Shown: positions 42,594 through 52,283 of the stretch, one piece after another
Layout: every line of letters starts with the position of its first letter
Numbering within the stretch: position 1 is the stretch's first letter
Source: Ascoidea rubescens DSM 1968
Lineage: Eukaryota; Ascomycota; Saccharomycetes; Ascoideales; Ascoideaceae
Direction: 5' to 3'
Assembly (NCBI RefSeq): GCF_001661345.1
Contig: NW_017962917.1
Location: 1-64,000 of the forward strand
DNA length: 64,000 nucleotides
The notes under the pieces: model-generated
Seen by the model: only the letters and a program-made list of their open reading frames with translations
Database searches by the model: none
Told to the model about the DNA's origin: nothing
Made by a program: the position numbers and the translations under genes

Positions 42594-43395
42594 AAGAAGC
42601 ATATAGACGCAACACCGCAGCAGCACTGCAGCAGCACCGCAATGCCTGTACAGCGCCTATGCGCTACTGCAGCGAAGCAGCGGCCAAGCAATATAGCCCT
42701 GTCTGCTAAAAATAGCCCGCGTGTTCGAGAAGAGCAGCGACCTCCGACGCGTCCCGAGCGCGAGCAGCACACGCAGCACACGCAGCAGAAGCAGCACCGA
42801 CACCGCCGCCAAGGGTGTGGCTGTGGCGGTGCTGATGCACGCAGAGAGAGCTGAGCAACTTCCATGGCGTGTGGGATCTGCTGCTGCGTCGCCACAGCCG
42901 CGTGGCTTGAGCTGCCGACCATGCTGTTTTTCGTCCAAATATCTTCCTCTTACACTTTGACACTCTCTGTGTGTTTCAACTTTTCATTTCCACATCTTTC
43001 TAAACACTTTACCAGATTCGTCTTATTGTTGCGATTATTGAATATTAATTTTACTTTTTATTGTTCGTCTTTTAATATCTACTAAAATCATCTCTCATTC
43101 TGCTTTGTTATTTCATCCCTCCCATCGCTATCTTTAAACCCTGTTATTATCTGCCTTTCACTTCCACTTTATCTCTTGTGCTATCTCTCGTTTAATCCAA
43201 TAATGGTCTTTATACTATAAGCATCTCAGTGTCTTAATTTCTTACTATCCATATTTATCGCTATCCACACTTACATTACTTTTCTACCTTTTTTATTTGG
43301 CCCATTTATACTGGCTGTTAATTTTGCATTTATCTACAATTCTCACAATTCTCACAATTCTCACAATCTTTTCAATCTTTTCAATCTCCTAGATA
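42594..43395. other. GC-rich island and pyrimidine-rich leader before the WSC gene
   Basis: A GC-rich island (about 42594-42935) with GCAGCA/AGCAC tracts follows IST3. The rest is pyrimidine-rich leader ending in four 10-base ACAATTCTCA units at about 43337-43372. Several overlapping open frames across the island have no domain and are composition by-products. Confidence 0.5.
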
Positions 43396-44625
43396 ATGCT
43401 CCATTCATGCCTGCCCTTTGATGATTTTTTTCTCTCTCTTTCAATAACGTTATTAACTTTATCTCTCTCTCTATTCACTCCTTTTGCTTCTGCTTACACC
43501 TATGAAGATCTAGGCTGCTACTCCTCTCTACCTGATGGCTACGTATCTAAAGGCACCTACACTTTTCAGACTTCTGGTTATTGTCAGGGCCAATGTCTGG
43601 ACTATCCGTTCTTTGCTTTAACGAATGGAAACAAATGTCTTTGTGGTGATGAAGCTCCATCTGGTGATGCTGATGGCACCTGTACCAGTTCCTGTACAGG
43701 TTATGGCACCTTAACTTGTGGTGGTAAAACTTCCTATGAAATCTTTGGCGACCTATCCGCCGTTGATTCTTCTGATACCTCCACCATAACATCAACAACT
43801 TCAAGATCCACAACAACTACCTCTAAATCAACAGAAACAACCACAAAGGAGGAAGACACCTCTGATGATGATGATGATGACTCCAACTCAAGCACGAAAA
43901 CTCAAGATGATCCTCTGATTACCGAATCCCAGTCAACTTTTGTCTATTTAACCACCCAGCTAACCACCGCTGGTGGAACTCAAGTAGTCTATGTCACATA
44001 CTCAAAAACCGCTGTCACAACTTCGGTTGTCACAACTGTTTCTGACGACGATGACAGCAGCAATTCAAAATCAAAACTAATAGCTCCAATAGTTGGTGGC
44101 ATTTGTGGTGGTGTGGTGGCTCTTGCTGCTCTACTATGCGCCATTTATTTCATTAGAAGACAAAGACAAAAAGACAGAGACTTGTTGGATGCTGATGCTA
44201 ATATCATTGCAACAATGAAAAGAAATGAAAATAACCGCCTAGGAACTGATGATGACGATGGAATGATCATGCCCCCTCCTTCAAACTACGGTAATGCAAA
44301 CAACAATAGTCTAAATAACAGCATCATCGACAGAACTCTCGACAACAATGTCCACACAAATAACAATTCAACTGCCCTTAATTCCCTTGATAGTTTCAAC
44401 ACTACAAACAATCCTATCAATAACAATGAAAATATCAGCAACATTAATACCAATGATAGTCATCTAGCAAATCCCTTCTTAGACCCAAGATCAAACTCAG
44501 GTTTTGTTGGAAATCCAAATAATCTATCCGCTGATGATCGTAGTAGTAGGGTATCAATAGGAAGTCTTCCCCCTGATGACTATACAAGACCAAGATTAAA
44601 AGTTGCAAATCCTGATAATTTATAA
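43396..44625 (+). CDS. WSC1: WSC-domain cell-wall stress sensor
   Basis: WSC proteins are plasma-membrane mechanosensors that activate Rom2-Rho1-Pkc1 signalling. A signal peptide covers about residues 1-33 (ending FASA). The Cys-rich WSC domain (about 38-120) has LGCYSSLPDG, SGYCQGQCLDYPFFALTNG and KCLCGDEAPS with eight cysteines. A Ser/Thr-rich, presumably mannosylated rod with an acidic Asp run follows. The membrane segment is IAPIVGGICGGVVALAALLC (about 230-255), then a basic RRQRQK stop. The cytoplasmic tail is Asn-rich and ends in DDYTRPRLKVANPDNL, the short C-terminal motif conserved in Wsc1/Slg1. The 409 residues fit the family. The symbol is for the family; Wsc2 or Wsc3 orthology is not excluded. 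Confidence 0.88.
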   Translation: MLHSCLPFDDFFLSLSITLLTLSLSLFTPFASAYTYEDLGCYSSLPDGYVSKGTYTFQTSGYCQGQCLDYPFFALTNGNKCLCGDEAPSGDADGTCTSSCTGYGTLTCGGKTSYEIFGDLSAVDSSDTSTITSTTSRSTTTTSKSTETTTKEEDTSDDDDDDSNSSTKTQDDPLITESQSTFVYLTTQLTTAGGTQVVYVTYSKTAVTTSVVTTVSDDDDSSNSKSKLIAPIVGGICGGVVALAALLCAIYFIRRQRQKDRDLLDADANIIATMKRNENNRLGTDDDDGMIMPPPSNYGNANNNSLNNSIIDRTLDNNVHTNNNSTALNSLDSFNTTNNPINNNENISNINTNDSHLANPFLDPRSNSGFVGNPNNLSADDRSSRVSIGSLPPDDYTRPRLKVANPDNL

Positions 44626-44737
44626 TGAATGAATATCCAATTGATTGGGTTGGTTTTTTTTTATCTAAAAGTTTAAGGTTTCTATCATTTCAAACATTTT
44701 TCAAAAATTTTTATTGGATTTTATCTTTATTTTATCT

Positions 44738-44808
<71 letters not shown>

Positions 44809-45348
44809 CTTATTTACTTATTAATTTATTTACTTTTTATGTATTATTTGTTTTCATTTTTATTTTGCCATTTGTTACCAATAATTTTTTCTTCCTCCTC
44901 CATACCTTTATGTTTATATATTATTATAATTTTCATCCCTAGTGTTATTATTCTTATAATTATTAACCTGTTTTTCTAGTTCAACATCTAAAAATTTGTC
45001 ACACTGCTATTGTTAAATACAAATTATGCTGAATTTTGTTTTGGTTTTATTCATTTCTTAAAAGCAATGGGTGAATTTGTCTTTTTATTATTTTTTTTCA
45101 ACCATTTTATTTTATTTTATTTTCGTTTTGTTATTTCATTTTAAACAATGTCTTCCTTTTTTTTTTTTTTTGCTTTTATATTAATGTTAGAATTATTTAA
45201 AGATTTATTTACGGAAAAACACAATAATATCTATAGTATTATTTTACAAACCAGGAAGAGACCAAATGATAGAAATGATTGTAAATCTCGAAAAAAACCA
45301 AGAGAAATAATGAATAATTTTTGAAATTCAATAAATTTAACCAAATAA
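44626..45348. other. Convergent T-rich region, WSC gene and APQ12
   Basis: Convergent 3' region with very long T-rich stretches. It contains the TTTA microsatellite listed separately. The frame 44625-44942 (Leu/Phe/Tyr repeats) is an artefact of that repeat. No gene is seen. Confidence 0.55.
44737..44808. repeat. (TTTA)n microsatellite
   Basis: About 18 uninterrupted 4-base units, followed by TTAC variants, in the 3' region of the WSC gene. Confidence 0.9.
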
Positions 45349-46077
45349 TCAGTTTTGATTATGATTATGATTAGCATTAGCATTAGCATTAGCGTTAGCA
45401 TTAGCATTGGATAGATAATTTAAAAGCCAATTAATATCATCAACGCTATAATTTATATTGAAATTTGCTAAATCAATATTATTTGAATTTAAATAATTGA
45501 CTAAATAATTGAAATAAATCAAAAAGGAGTCATAATTGATATTTTTCACTACTTTGAAAAAAAGATCATTTAAAAACTGATTGTTTGCAATGACATCACT
45601 ATTATAATTTCCATTTTTATGATATTGATAAGTATTATAATTGTTGTAGTTGTTATGATTATCGTTCATGTCATATGAATTTTTGAAATTATAAATGTTA
45701 AATAACAAGTTGTAAATGACAGTGACATCAGAGATAAATTGCTGAGTGCCACGTAAATAAATCCAGCAACCAATTAATAAAACTACAAGAAATACAAAAA
45801 ACTTTATCAATTTGAGCAACGAATTGATAAAGAATCTGATTGAAGTTTTAAATAGACAAAAAACAATGTAAACAATGAGTGAAACAAATAATAGTCGAGA
45901 GGCAAATGGATAACTTGTGTGCAAAAAAATCGCTAAATTGTAGAGAGAAACCAGAATATAATTAAGAAAAACAATGGAATAAGATACGAATCCAGTCAAT
46001 AAAGAAGCCAAAAAACTCGATTCATTAGTGTCCTGGATGGGTGTTTGAACGTTGTAATAATCATTATAATTAACCAT
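45349..46077 (-). CDS. APQ12: Nuclear-envelope protein Apq12
   Basis: Apq12 is a nuclear-envelope/ER membrane protein that affects nuclear pore assembly, membrane fluidity and mRNA export. The ATG at 46077 (MVNYNDYYN) is chosen; the frame extends upstream without an ATG. Hydrophobic segments span about residues 20-115, ending with the signature FFVFLVVLLIGCWIYLRGTQ then QFISD, which parallels the GIYMRGSQQFL of S. cerevisiae. The rest is a poorly conserved Asn/Tyr/His-rich tail. The final ANANAN and HNHN run is encoded by a short GCATTA repeat (45368-45408). Predicted length is 242 residues against 138 in S. cerevisiae, the difference being the tail. Confidence 0.8.
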   Translation of the reverse strand: MVNYNDYYNVQTPIQDTNESSFLASLLTGFVSYSIVFLNYILVSLYNLAIFLHTSYPFASRLLFVSLIVYIVFCLFKTSIRFFINSLLKLIKFFVFLVVLLIGCWIYLRGTQQFISDVTVIYNLLFNIYNFKNSYDMNDNHNNYNNYNTYQYHKNGNYNSDVIANNQFLNDLFFKVVKNINYDSFLIYFNYLVNYLNSNNIDLANFNINYSVDDINWLLNYLSNANANANANANANHNHNQN

Positions 46078-46327
46078 TTTTGTGGTGAAAATGAAAGAAT
46101 TGTATTTCTTGATTTGAAATAAAAACACACGACACTGATTATATCTGCTGCCCAAAGTAGAATCCAGTAAAACGTGACCAGATCTGATTAAGGTTGAAAA
46201 AAATTATAGAAAAGCGATGAGATTAGAAGTTGAGGAAGTGATAAAAAATAATTGGATGAATTTATTGAATTTATATATTAATAACAGAAAATCATATCTC
46301 TTTTAAAAAAGAACAAATGCAGGATCA

Positions 46328-46648
46328 TCAGTCGTCTTTGATCTGGTGATGGTGGAACAATGGGTTGGCTTCAACAACATTCTGGTCAAACTTGTACATT
46401 TGGGAAATGGCGGATTGCCTTTTAAGAACAGCGTAGTCTTTCAAAGCTTGGTTATATGAGTTGATGATATCTTTGTCTTCTGTAAGCTTGTTTCTCTGCT
46501 CGAAATCATGTTTGGCCTTTCTCAAAAAGTACTCTCTGAAATTGTAGTTAGAGAAGGCCTTGGACGTCTTCAAAAACAGATGGTACAAATGCTGGATCTC
46601 CTGCTTGGTGGGTCTTCTGGTGACAGGAAGGGGATTGAACAACGACAT
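46328..46648 (-). CDS. ISD11: Iron-sulfur assembly protein Isd11
   Basis: Isd11 (LYRM4) is the LYR-family subunit that stabilises the Nfs1 cysteine desulfurase for mitochondrial Fe-S cluster assembly. The 106-residue protein has the conserved core FSNYNFREYFLRKAKHDF and the C-terminal YAVLKRQSAISQMYKFDQNV, both nearly identical to S. cerevisiae Isd11. The LYR tripeptide reads LYH here (LYK in S. cerevisiae), at residues 21-23. The codon after it is CTG, at a position occupied by Glu in S. cerevisiae. It lies head-to-head with SAP1. Confidence 0.93.
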   Translation of the reverse strand: MSLFNPLPVTRRPTKQEIQHLYHLFLKTSKAFSNYNFREYFLRKAKHDFEQRNKLTEDKDIINSYNQALKDYAVLKRQSAISQMYKFDQNVVEANPLFHHHQIKDD

Positions 46649-46894
46649 GGCAGGCAGATAAGGAACAAAGCAGAGGATAAAAGGATCTCAAGAAGCACAA
46701 GGAGCACAAGAAGTACAGGAAGTCGAAGAAACACAATCAGAAAAAACGCCGCCCGATCCCCAGAAATGTCCGCAGCGTTACCCGGTCCGCGGTTCAGACA
46801 CAAGAAGTGCTCCCGCTATTTCGCGGCGCGAGGGCCGTTGGATGAGTGATCTGTGTGTTGTGAGGACACTGTTCTCTGGTCTTCAACTGATCTG
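46649..46894. other. Divergent promoter, ISD11 and SAP1, with AGCAC tract
   Basis: A 246-base divergent promoter with AGCACAAG-like words (about 46668-46740) and a GC-rich segment (46741-46850). No other feature is seen. Confidence 0.45.
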
Positions 46895-49069
46895 ATGCTC
46901 ACCAATATAATCACCAAGAAAGAAAAGGAACCTTTGGCCTCTCTCAGGTTGCTCCTCAATGATTCAGTGTCCAGATACAACATCGCCAAATCTCCCCACC
47001 ACAGCCTCTGTTCTCGTCGTGGTGACTTTGATTACTGCTCGTTGAAGGCCTTGCACACTAACATTCTATATAACTTGGACTTGATTGACGCCAGTTTCGA
47101 CTCCCAGTCCTTTTCTTCAGAGGAAGCTTCTCTTTATTACAACTTGGTCACCTTAAATGATAAGATCCATTCAATTTTGCTGCTCGACAACAATACCACC
47201 TTCAACTACACTTCAGTTACAAGCAATTCCAATAATAGCAACTTCGCTCAGGACCACAATACTAATAAGCACAACTCCAATAAAATGAATAATTCAAGCT
47301 CCAGTTCCTCTCCACTTAGACCAAAGTCTATGTTGAAAACTCTTCGCTCTTCGAAATCTTCTTCGAAATCTCCATCAAAGGCTTCTTTCATTAAAGCCTA
47401 TTCAAAATCTGTAACCTCTCTTAAGCAACTCTCTAGCAACTCTCCTCCGAGTTCTGATTTACTGAATAATATCAAAAATAATACGAACAGCTCTTTGAAG
47501 CAGAATTACTCCAGTACTCCTGATATATCACTAACCGCCGCTACTAAAATATGGAACGATTCTGAATATTCCATCAACAATCAAAACACTCACACAATCC
47601 AAAACAATTTTTCTCATCAAAGTAATTTTGATTTAATTGACTTGAACTCAAATGATTCACTAAATAGCTCAAATAATCCAGTGAATATCTCAAATTTATC
47701 TTCAAATAATAAAACAAGCATAAGTATAATTGCTCCTCTGAGCTTTAAAGCCAATGATTTCACAAATATTCTGGATATAAAAATGAAATGCTCTTCACTG
47801 CCCCCTTCAATTCATCAACATCGGAGACTAGACCCCTCAATTGATAATTCAAATGAATTATCCCATTCTAAAACCAAAGAAAAGCATGAAACCTCCATTT
47901 CCAAACAACTGTATAATAACAACTCAAATATTCTAGATAGCAGAAAAACACATTTACCATCCAGAAAACCTCTTGATTCAAAATCAAATTTATTTGACAA
48001 CTTTTCACTGATATATGATGATTCCTTTGACTCAAATCATGAGACAACTGATTATACCCACAATTCTCTAATGCCTTCCAAATCTTTACTTTTTGAGGAT
48101 TTTGAAGATCAAGAGACCAATTTTAACAACATTATCAATTCTACAAAGGGTATTGATAAGGCTTTGGCTAAGCAAATACTACAGGAAATTGTCGTTCATG
48201 GCGATCATGTCAACTGGGATGACATTAGTGGTTTAGAAAATGCCAAAAATTCCCTAAAGGAAACTGTTGTCTATCCTTTTTTAAGGCCCGATTTATTTTC
48301 TGGTCTAAGAGAACCTGCCAGAGGAATGTTGCTATTTGGTCCTCCAGGAACAGGAAAAACTATGCTTGCCAGAGCTGTTGCTACCGAATCAAAGTCAACC
48401 TTTTTCTCAATCACAGCTTCTTCTTTAACCTCAAAATACTTAGGCGAAAGTGAAAAACTAGTCAAAACATTATTTATTTTAGCAAAACGTTTGGCTCCCT
48501 CAATCATTTTTATAGATGAAATTGATTCATTATTGGGAACAAGAAATCAAGAAGGTGAACATGAATCCTCAAGAAGAATCAAAAATGAATTTTTGATACA
48601 ATGGAGCAACTTGACTCATGCTGCAGCTGGAAAGGATCGCGGAAATGACTTACAAAGAGTATTAGTGTTGGCTGCCACGAATATTCCTTGGGTAATCGAT
48701 GAGGCTGCAAGACGTAGATTTGCAAGAAGACAATACATCCCTTTACCAGAACCACAAACTAGAAGATCTCAATTCATTAAACTTTTGTCAGATCAATCTA
48801 ACAATTTATCCTCAGATGAATTTGATGTTTTAGTCAACTTAACTGATGGTTTTTCGGGAAGTGACATCACTTCGTTAACCAAAGATGCTGCGTTAAACCC
48901 ATTAAGAGAGTTGGGAGATAAATTGCTTATTACTACTAAAAAGGAGATTCGAGCTATTAATCTTAATGATTTTAAAACAAGCTTAAAGTATATTCGACCA
49001 AGTGTTTCTTCTGAAAACTTGAAAAAATTTGATAATTGGTGTCGCAGTTTCGGATCCTCTGAATCTTAA
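46895..49069 (+). CDS. SAP1: AAA ATPase of the Sap1/Yta6 (spastin-like) class
   Basis: The ATG at 46895 is used, since the frame upstream has only non-ATG codons. The N-terminal 400 residues are a Ser/Asn-rich linker preceded by a helical segment (about 10-80) that may be a MIT-like domain. The AAA module starts near residue 430: [20 protein letters not shown], Walker A GPPGTGKT at 482-489, Walker B IIFIDEID near 536, [11 protein letters not shown], the arginine fingers in [13 protein letters not shown] and the C-terminal helix ending [10 protein letters not shown]. These match S. cerevisiae Sap1, whose end is also FGSSxS. Sap1 was found as a binding partner of Sin1/Spt2; its function is unclear. 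Yta6 is a close alternative. Length is 724 residues. Confidence 0.82.
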   Translation: MLTNIITKKEKEPLASLRLLLNDSVSRYNIAKSPHHSLCSRRGDFDYCSLKALHTNILYNLDLIDASFDSQSFSSEEASLYYNLVTLNDKIHSILLLDNNTTFNYTSVTSNSNNSNFAQDHNTNKHNSNKMNNSSSSSSPLRPKSMLKTLRSSKSSSKSPSKASFIKAYSKSVTSLKQLSSNSPPSSDLLNNIKNNTNSSLKQNYSSTPDISLTAATKIWNDSEYSINNQNTHTIQNNFSHQSNFDLIDLNSNDSLNSSNNPVNISNLSSNNKTSISIIAPLSFKANDFTNILDIKMKCSSLPPSIHQHRRLDPSIDNSNELSHSKTKEKHETSISKQLYNNNSNILDSRKTHLPSRKPLDSKSNLFDNFSLIYDDSFDSNHETTDYTHNSLMPSKSLLFEDFEDQETNFNNIINSTKGIDKALAKQILQEIVVHGDHVNWDDISGLENAKNSLKETVVYPFLRPDLFSGLREPARGMLLFGPPGTGKTMLARAVATESKSTFFSITASSLTSKYLGESEKLVKTLFILAKRLAPSIIFIDEIDSLLGTRNQEGEHESSRRIKNEFLIQWSNLTHAAAGKDRGNDLQRVLVLAATNIPWVIDEAARRRFARRQYIPLPEPQTRRSQFIKLLSDQSNNLSSDEFDVLVNLTDGFSGSDITSLTKDAALNPLRELGDKLLITTKKEIRAINLNDFKTSLKYIRPSVSSENLKKFDNWCRSFGSSES

Positions 49070-49995
49070 TACAAACCAATCAATTATATATCATTCTTGA
49101 GTTATGAATTAGACTTATTATTTATCGATATTTTCCGACTTCTGAAAATTCGACCGTTGTAATTTTGATATTTAAATTTAAATGTTTTAAAATATTCATA
49201 CACATAATTAATATTCAAGTGATCAAACTAATCAAGAATATTATTTTTTCTAGAAATTTGCTTAACAGATATAATATGTACTTCAGTTACTAATATGTTT
49301 TCCACATCCACTCATTCTACGCAAAGAATAAAATCTGCGATTGGATTTGATTTACGATCTATATACTAGTATAATCATAATCGCTGCAAGCGATAAAATA
49401 ATATAAACTAATTAAGGATGACCTCCTGCCTTTTAAATTGTGTCATGTCAGTTCGGTATTTTTCCTTTTATAATTTAGCAATTTGATATTGCCAAAATAA
49501 TAATATATACGGTTATTGTATTTTATCTACGTGAAGAAATATTTTAAGTAACTTTTATTCATTTGGCAAATACAAATTCTATTTTGAGCATTATATTATT
49601 GGTTTCTGTATCTATAGATTTATTTTTTAATTGAATTTTTTAGACATTAATAAACCTTTTACACTAGTCTTAGAGATTTGAATTTTTCAATTACAATCTT
49701 TCAGAGTTGAATGCACATCCCATCTGCGAAATACCGATCCATTTCAAGTTGAAGCATTTCCATGGTGAAAAAAGTCGTAATTATTTATTAAAAGAACAAA
49801 AACATAGATGTGAAATTTACAGCATTAAATTTCTATTGTCTAAATAAAATTGTTTTTGTTGTAAGGTGCACTGATTTGTTCGAACGAATCCTTGATAAAG
49901 TGTGTCAAAATAGAAAAGAAAGAAGATTAATCTACAACAGCCGTTTATACGGACCTTGGTTAAATCCAAAAGGTCACGAGGTCAGAACGGTCGCA
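49070..49995. other. AT-rich intergenic region before the LTR
   Basis: 0.93 kb of AT-rich sequence with no gene. The last 150 bases contain short palindromes, for example GATTTGTTCGAACGAATC near 49871-49888. An open frame, 49810-50007, runs into the LTR but shows no domain I know. Confidence 0.45.
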
Positions 49996-50405
49996 TGTCA
50001 TAACTAGTGTTAAGCAACCGAGATGTGATATCCGGTCACTTCGAAACGGCCTTCCTTATTACTGGATACATGCAGGTGCCTCCCCTGTGGATCTAGTGTA
50101 GTAAGGAGCCCGGATCTTTTGGATTCGGTTGCAACAGACGGCCTGGCACATGTCATCGGTCTGTTCTCGTGACACCTAGGGCTCTAACCCAGCCCCTCCC
50201 TATAAAAGAGGGATGCCCCTCGATTCCTTTGTTTGTTTCCTTGATACAATATCATGGATTCGCTACAACATGTAAACTATATAAAGAGTTATTTATCTGT
50301 TTATTCATTTATCGCGACGATAATAGAATTGCCTAATTAGGAGTATAACTCAATTAGGCAATTTGTCGGAGGTTATTATCTTCACGAAAACTTTGGGTCA
50401 CGACA
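49996..50405 (+). mobile_element. Probable solo LTR of a retrotransposon (Ty3/gypsy-like termini)
   Basis: A 410-base unit begins TGTC and ends GACA, the inverted termini usual for LTRs. It is richer in G+C than its surroundings, with a TATAAAAG promoter word at 50201 followed by a transcribed-looking region, as in U3-R-U5 order. No internal gag or pol region is seen on either side, so it would be a solo LTR, a fossil. I could not find a clean 4- or 5-base target duplication, so the ends are provisional and the element may be old. It contains strong inverted repeats. It lies about 200 bases upstream of GVP36 and could influence it. The alternative is a structured non-coding RNA gene. Confidence 0.45.
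50319..50380. repeat. Long inverted repeat (stem-loop) inside the probable LTR
   Basis: AATTGCCTAATT at 50327-50338 is a perfect 12-base complement of AATTAGGCAATT at 50352-50363. GATAATA (50319-50325) pairs outside it with TATTATC (50374-50380). This gives a two-part stem with a 13-base loop. Confidence 0.8.
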
Positions 50406-50601
50406 CTCTCATCCTAGCACGTGTTTTGTTTTTGCCTTGTCTTCTGAGAATGATTAGAATTACAATCTTAGCACAGCTAAGCATCTCGTGTTAATTCTGG
50501 CTGTTGTATCAATCGTTTCCTTTTATTTTCTTTCAATTGATAAAATAATACATCCAATTCGCCTCTCTTAGTTTTGATCTTCTTTAAAAGTTTTCTTTAA
50601 A

Positions 50602-51597
50602 ATGAACAACAGCCCTTTCAGCTTTGATTCTATTAGCAGGTCAATCCAAGGGATTGGTACCCAGGTACAAGGTTTTGGTTCTCAAGTTATACCATCTGTT
50701 AAGAGAACTCAGAGATTAATTGAGGAAAAGTTGGGTAATGTTAACGATGTATCTCAATTACCACAAGACTACGTTGATTTGGAGAAGAAAATTGATTCAA
50801 TAAAATTGATCTACAACAAGTTGTTAAATATCACCATGATATACGAAAATGAAAATTATGATTATCCTCCTAATTTGAAAGAGAATTTTATTGATTTGTC
50901 TAATAATGTGGTCGAAAAAGTAAGAGATTTATCAAAAGTCACCTCTGTTCAAGAAATGGAATCGGTTTTAATTGGTGGAAATTCCAATCAAAACAAAGCT
51001 CCTCCAAAAACTTTGAATCATGCTTTAGGTAGAGCTGCTATTACTGGCTCCCAAGATTTGCAAAAAAATACCTCTGCTAATAATTCCACATTTAATTTAT
51101 CACTCATTGATGCCCTTAATAAATTCGGTTCTACTGAATTAAAAATTGGTGAAGCCAGATTAACTCAAGATAATTTGATCAGATCCCGTTTTAATCTACC
51201 AATGCAAAAGACCTTAAAGACTTCTTTAAAGAATTGTCAAAGAGCAAGAATTTTGGTTGAACAAAAAAGATTAAGCTATGATTCTGCAAGATCTTCTTTA
51301 AAAAATTGTAAAAATCCTGCAAAAGAACAAAGTTTAAGAAGTCAAATGGAGACTCTTGAGGATGAATTTGCTTCTGCCACTGAAGATGCTGTATCAATTA
51401 TGAAATCTGTTATTGAGAATTCTCAACCCTTAAATGAACTTATAGAATTAGTCAATGCCCAATTAATTTACCATCAGCAAGCCACAAATTTATTATCTTC
51501 TTTACTACCTGAAATTAAAAACTTGAATGAAATTTCAATCAAGAACAAATCTTCTGCTTTTGGTCCTGACGATGATGATGATAATTTAAATATCTAA
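50602..51597 (+). CDS. GVP36: BAR-domain protein Gvp36
   Basis: Gvp36 is a Golgi-vesicle-associated BAR-domain protein involved in endocytosis and vacuole/actin organisation. The 331-residue protein has the family order: VKRTQRLIEEKLGNVNDVSQ then LPQDYVDLEKKIDSIKLIYN, then KTLNHALGRAAITGSQDL, and SLRSQMETLEDEFASATEDA. These match S. cerevisiae Gvp36 (326 residues) closely. The end is an acidic DDDDD tail. A pyrimidine-rich leader precedes the ATG, and the probable LTR is about 200 bases upstream. Confidence 0.93.
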   Translation: MNNSPFSFDSISRSIQGIGTQVQGFGSQVIPSVKRTQRLIEEKLGNVNDVSQLPQDYVDLEKKIDSIKLIYNKLLNITMIYENENYDYPPNLKENFIDLSNNVVEKVRDLSKVTSVQEMESVLIGGNSNQNKAPPKTLNHALGRAAITGSQDLQKNTSANNSTFNLSLIDALNKFGSTELKIGEARLTQDNLIRSRFNLPMQKTLKTSLKNCQRARILVEQKRLSYDSARSSLKNCKNPAKEQSLRSQMETLEDEFASATEDAVSIMKSVIENSQPLNELIELVNAQLIYHQQATNLLSSLLPEIKNLNEISIKNKSSAFGPDDDDDNLNI

Positions 51598-52040
51598 TTA
51601 AAATAATTTTTAGATATTTTACCAGTTCAATGAATTGTTACTGGGTAGTTTTCAAACATTTTTTTATTTTTCTGTTTCTATTTTTGTTTCCAGTTTCTCC
51701 TGAAATTCCTTATTTACATTCTTTTAGATTTTATTTTGCCTTGCCTTTTTTTTTTCAATTTTTTTTTACCTTTTACTTTATACCTATTTTTCAACTGAAT
51801 TATCTACTTTATTTTTTCTATCAATTTTTAATAAGTCTTATTTAGTTTTATTTTTTACAATCAACATCTAATATATGGTATTTTTAAACTTATTTCAACA
51901 TTTACTGAAGATCTAATGCGAAAATAAATCAATAAAAATACCACTTTATTCAAAGAACTCTATTTTTTTTTCTATAAAACAATTTTGAACAACAATAAAA
52001 CTAAAAATATATCAAGAAGTGAAGGTTGTTATTCAAAAAA

Positions 52041-52071
<31 letters not shown>

Positions 52072-52283
52072 ATCTATATATATAATAACTAAATTCAAAC
52101 AAAAATTAAAAATTAAAAAATTAATAGATAAGTAAATAAATAACTTAGTAGAAATGAATGAGCATACTAGAAATAAATCATAGGGATAATATAAATTGAT
52201 TGAAGTAAAGTTATTAATATTTCGTATTCATCTACTTTTCATTGAATAAACTTTCCAATATCGTAATTGCTAAAAACTCAGTT
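51598..52283. other. Convergent 3' region, GVP36 and SOG2
   Basis: T-rich then A-rich, with an (AAAT)n run at about 52041-52070. No gene is seen. Confidence 0.5.

Noticed and set aside
42642-42960. Set of overlapping Arg/Ala/Cys-rich frames in the island after IST3
   Set aside because: Four frames are open at once; explained by GCAGCA-type repeats.
44625-44942. 105-codon Leu/Phe/Tyr-rich frame
   Set aside because: Produced by the TTTA microsatellite; no start context.
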